A stretch of 32,928 nucleotides of DNA from Candidatus Omnitrophota bacterium (lineage in GTDB: Bacteria > Omnitrophota > Gorgyraeia > Aquiviventales > Aquiviventaceae). The DNA lies in contig JAHFGX010000015.1 of NCBI GenBank assembly GCA_023247215.1, forward strand, positions 1 through 32,928, in the 5' to 3' direction. Position 1 is the stretch's first letter. Every line of letters starts with the position of its first letter. The notes under the pieces were generated by a model that had not been told where the DNA came from, ran no database searches, and saw only the letters and a list, made by a program, of their open reading frames with translations. Below are positions 31,603-32,928 of this stretch, in pieces. The position numbers and the translations under genes are program-made.

Positions 31603-31660
31603 AGGGGACACTCACAATCGCTTACTCTTTCATAACACACAAGATACCACGAATGAGCGC

Positions 31661-31688
31661 TTGACTTAACGAGCAGTTTTGATACGCT
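31661..31688 (+). promoter_or_regulatory. Candidate promoter of the TpsA gene
   Basis: TTGACT (31661-31666), 16-nt spacer, TACGCT (31683-31688), 8 nt before the ATG. It suggests a separately transcribed, practically leaderless tpsA. The intergenic 31603-31695 shows no terminator hairpin. Confidence 0.5.
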
Positions 31689-31695
31689 ACCGATC

Positions 31696-32928
31696 ATGAT
31701 CAACCCAAGGCGTGGGCGTTCTCTCCTGCTCGCTGGTCTGCTGGTTCTTGCCGGCCAGGGCTGGATGGTTCGACCCGCCTTTGCCTTGCCTCAGGGCGCC
31801 GAGGTCCAGCACGGCGAGGTGTCTATTGCGGACCGCGGGGACGGCTCCGTGGACATTACCGCCTCCGATCAGGCGATCATTCAGTGGTCGTCGTTTGACA
31901 TCAGCGCCGCCGAACTCGTTAAGTTCATCCAGCCCTCCTCCGCTGCCACGGTCTTAAACCGCGTCATCAGCGGTGCGGCCACCCAGATTGCCGGTTCCCT
32001 CCTGGCCAACGGCATCGTCTTCCTGATTAATCCCGCCGGGATCACCTTGGCGTCCACGGCGGTTGTGCAAGTGGCCGGCCTTGTGGCCTCCAGCTTGGAC
32101 CTGCCCAACAGCGCCTTCCTTGCGCGGCACTACCAGTTCCTGCAGCCGGATGGTGTGGCGCCCGGCATGGTGGTCAACCACGGCCTGATTCAAACCATCT
32201 CCCCAGGCGGGCTGGTGGCCCTCTTAGGCGGGGCGGTTCAGAACAGTGGCTCGATCATCGCCCGGCTGGGGACCGTCGCCTTGGCCAGCGGGAAGCAGAT
32301 CACCTTAAGCTTTGATCCGAACGGGCAGATTGCCGTGGCCGTGGACGAGCCCACCGCCGCCCTGATCATCGGCCAGGACGGACAGGTCCAGGAGGGGGTG
32401 TCCAACACCGGCACCATTATCGCCGAAGGCGGCACCGTGCTGGTGTCGGCCTGGGCCCTCAACGACATCTTTACCCGCTTGGTCAACCAGACTGGCGTCA
32501 TTGAAGCGACTGGTGTCGAGGAACGGGACGGCCGCATCTTTCTGGTGGGCAACGGCGGGACGGTCCAGAGCTCCGGCCTGCTGTCGGCCAACACGGCTGT
32601 GGCGAACGCGCAGGCCGGGCACATCACCCTGCAAGGTGACGGGCAGGTTCTGCTGACCGGCACCGGCCGGGTTGAAGCGATCGGGCTGGGTGCCGGCTCG
32701 ACCGGCGGCCACGTGGAAATCTTAGGGGACCTGGTCGGCTTGTTCGACAACGCCCAGATTGACGTTTCAGGCCAGGCCGGCGGCGGGGTGGTTCTGATCG
32801 GCGGCGACTACCACGGCCAAGGGACTGTCCCCAATGCCTGGCGTACCTATATAAGCCCTGACGCGGCGATTGCCGCCGATGCGCTCAGCGGCGGCAATGG
32901 CGGCCGCGTCATCGTCTGGTCGGATGAC
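31696..32928 (+). CDS. TpsA exoprotein, filamentous-haemagglutinin family (5' part)
   Basis: Open frame of 411 codons still running at the window end, so the protein is larger. It has a long signal peptide (about 1-31, RRGRSLLLAGLLVLAGQGWM then PAFA) followed by the TPS secretion domain: AEVQHGEVSIADRGDGSVDI, QWSSFDISAAELVKFIQPS, VLNRVISGAATQI and FLINPAGITL, where INPAG is the NPxG-type hallmark of TpsA proteins. Beyond it are beta-helix-like repeats (GTIIAEGGTVLVSA, GHITLQGDGQVLLTG, GGNGGRVIVWSDD). It would be exported by the TpsB encoded upstream and act at the cell surface in adhesion or contact. Confidence 0.92.
   Translation, partial: MINPRRGRSLLLAGLLVLAGQGWMVRPAFALPQGAEVQHGEVSIADRGDGSVDITASDQAIIQWSSFDISAAELVKFIQPSSAATVLNRVISGAATQIAGSLLANGIVFLINPAGITLASTAVVQVAGLVASSLDLPNSAFLARHYQFLQPDGVAPGMVVNHGLIQTISPGGLVALLGGAVQNSGSIIARLGTVALASGKQITLSFDPNGQIAVAVDEPTAALIIGQDGQVQEGVSNTGTIIAEGGTVLVSAWALNDIFTRLVNQTGVIEATGVEERDGRIFLVGNGGTVQSSGLLSANTAVANAQAGHITLQGDGQVLLTGTGRVEAIGLGAGSTGGHVEILGDLVGLFDNAQIDVSGQAGGGVVLIGGDYHGQGTVPNAWRTYISPDAAIAADALSGGNGGRVIVWSDD

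Noticed and set aside
1-32928. CRISPR arrays, tRNA and rRNA genes
   Set aside because: No regularly spaced short repeats and no tRNA-like or rRNA-like stretches were seen on either strand by eye.

Overview
The window is GC-rich, densely coded on the + strand and comes from a diderm (Gram-negative) bacterium: it encodes an outer-membrane porin, a two-partner secretion barrel with its exoprotein, and a lipoprotein. No rRNA or marker gene fixes the lineage. The hrcA-grpE-dnaK-dnaJ-fmdB order, a DnaK with GTSNS instead of the usual GTTNS, and paired diverged PstB ATPases suggest a deep-branching candidate-phylum type (Omnitrophota-like is my guess, low confidence).

Region 1 (1-11744) is inorganic ion supply and phosphate control: the end of cysT, then cysW and cysA (sulfate importer), phoB-phoR, a porin, pstS-pstC-pstA-pstB1-pstB2-phoU and a Ppx/GppA-like gene. 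Four-fold 11-bp-periodic TTAC/TCAT/TGAC sites stand before both the porin and pstS, each followed by a -10 hexamer, so PhoB probably switches on both. The two PstB proteins have complementary losses of ATPase motifs and look like a heterodimer with one consensus and one degenerate ATP site.

Region 2 (11785-13750) holds a GGQ release-factor-like protein, a cupin with a long R/G/P/A-rich tail and a secreted PEBP-family protein.

Region 3 (13751-18940) is an AT-richer accessory island between ybhB and miaB. It contains a 489-bp direct repeat carrying the same small membrane gene twice, a lipoprotein, a zeta-toxin-like kinase with a 55-aa downstream partner, and a tight four-gene operon: TIR-like, three-helix membrane protein, ThsB-like TIR, PD-(D/E)XK-like nuclease. 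Two broken miaB 5' ends lie inside the island, as though modules had been added in layers at the start of miaB. The four-gene operon is the best candidate for an undescribed defence system.

Region 4 (18941-29839) is housekeeping: miaB-miaA-hflX, then hrcA-grpE-dnaK-dnaJ behind a promoter and perfect CIRCE operator, then fmdB, vanZ-like, a His/Cys-rich membrane protein and a DUF1015 protein. A palindromic insertion with a 20-bp copy of the dnaJ start lies between dnaK and dnaJ.

Region 5 (29840-32928) is a two-partner secretion locus, TpsB then a TpsA exoprotein that runs off the window end. No tRNA, rRNA, CRISPR array, transposase or integrase gene was recognised.
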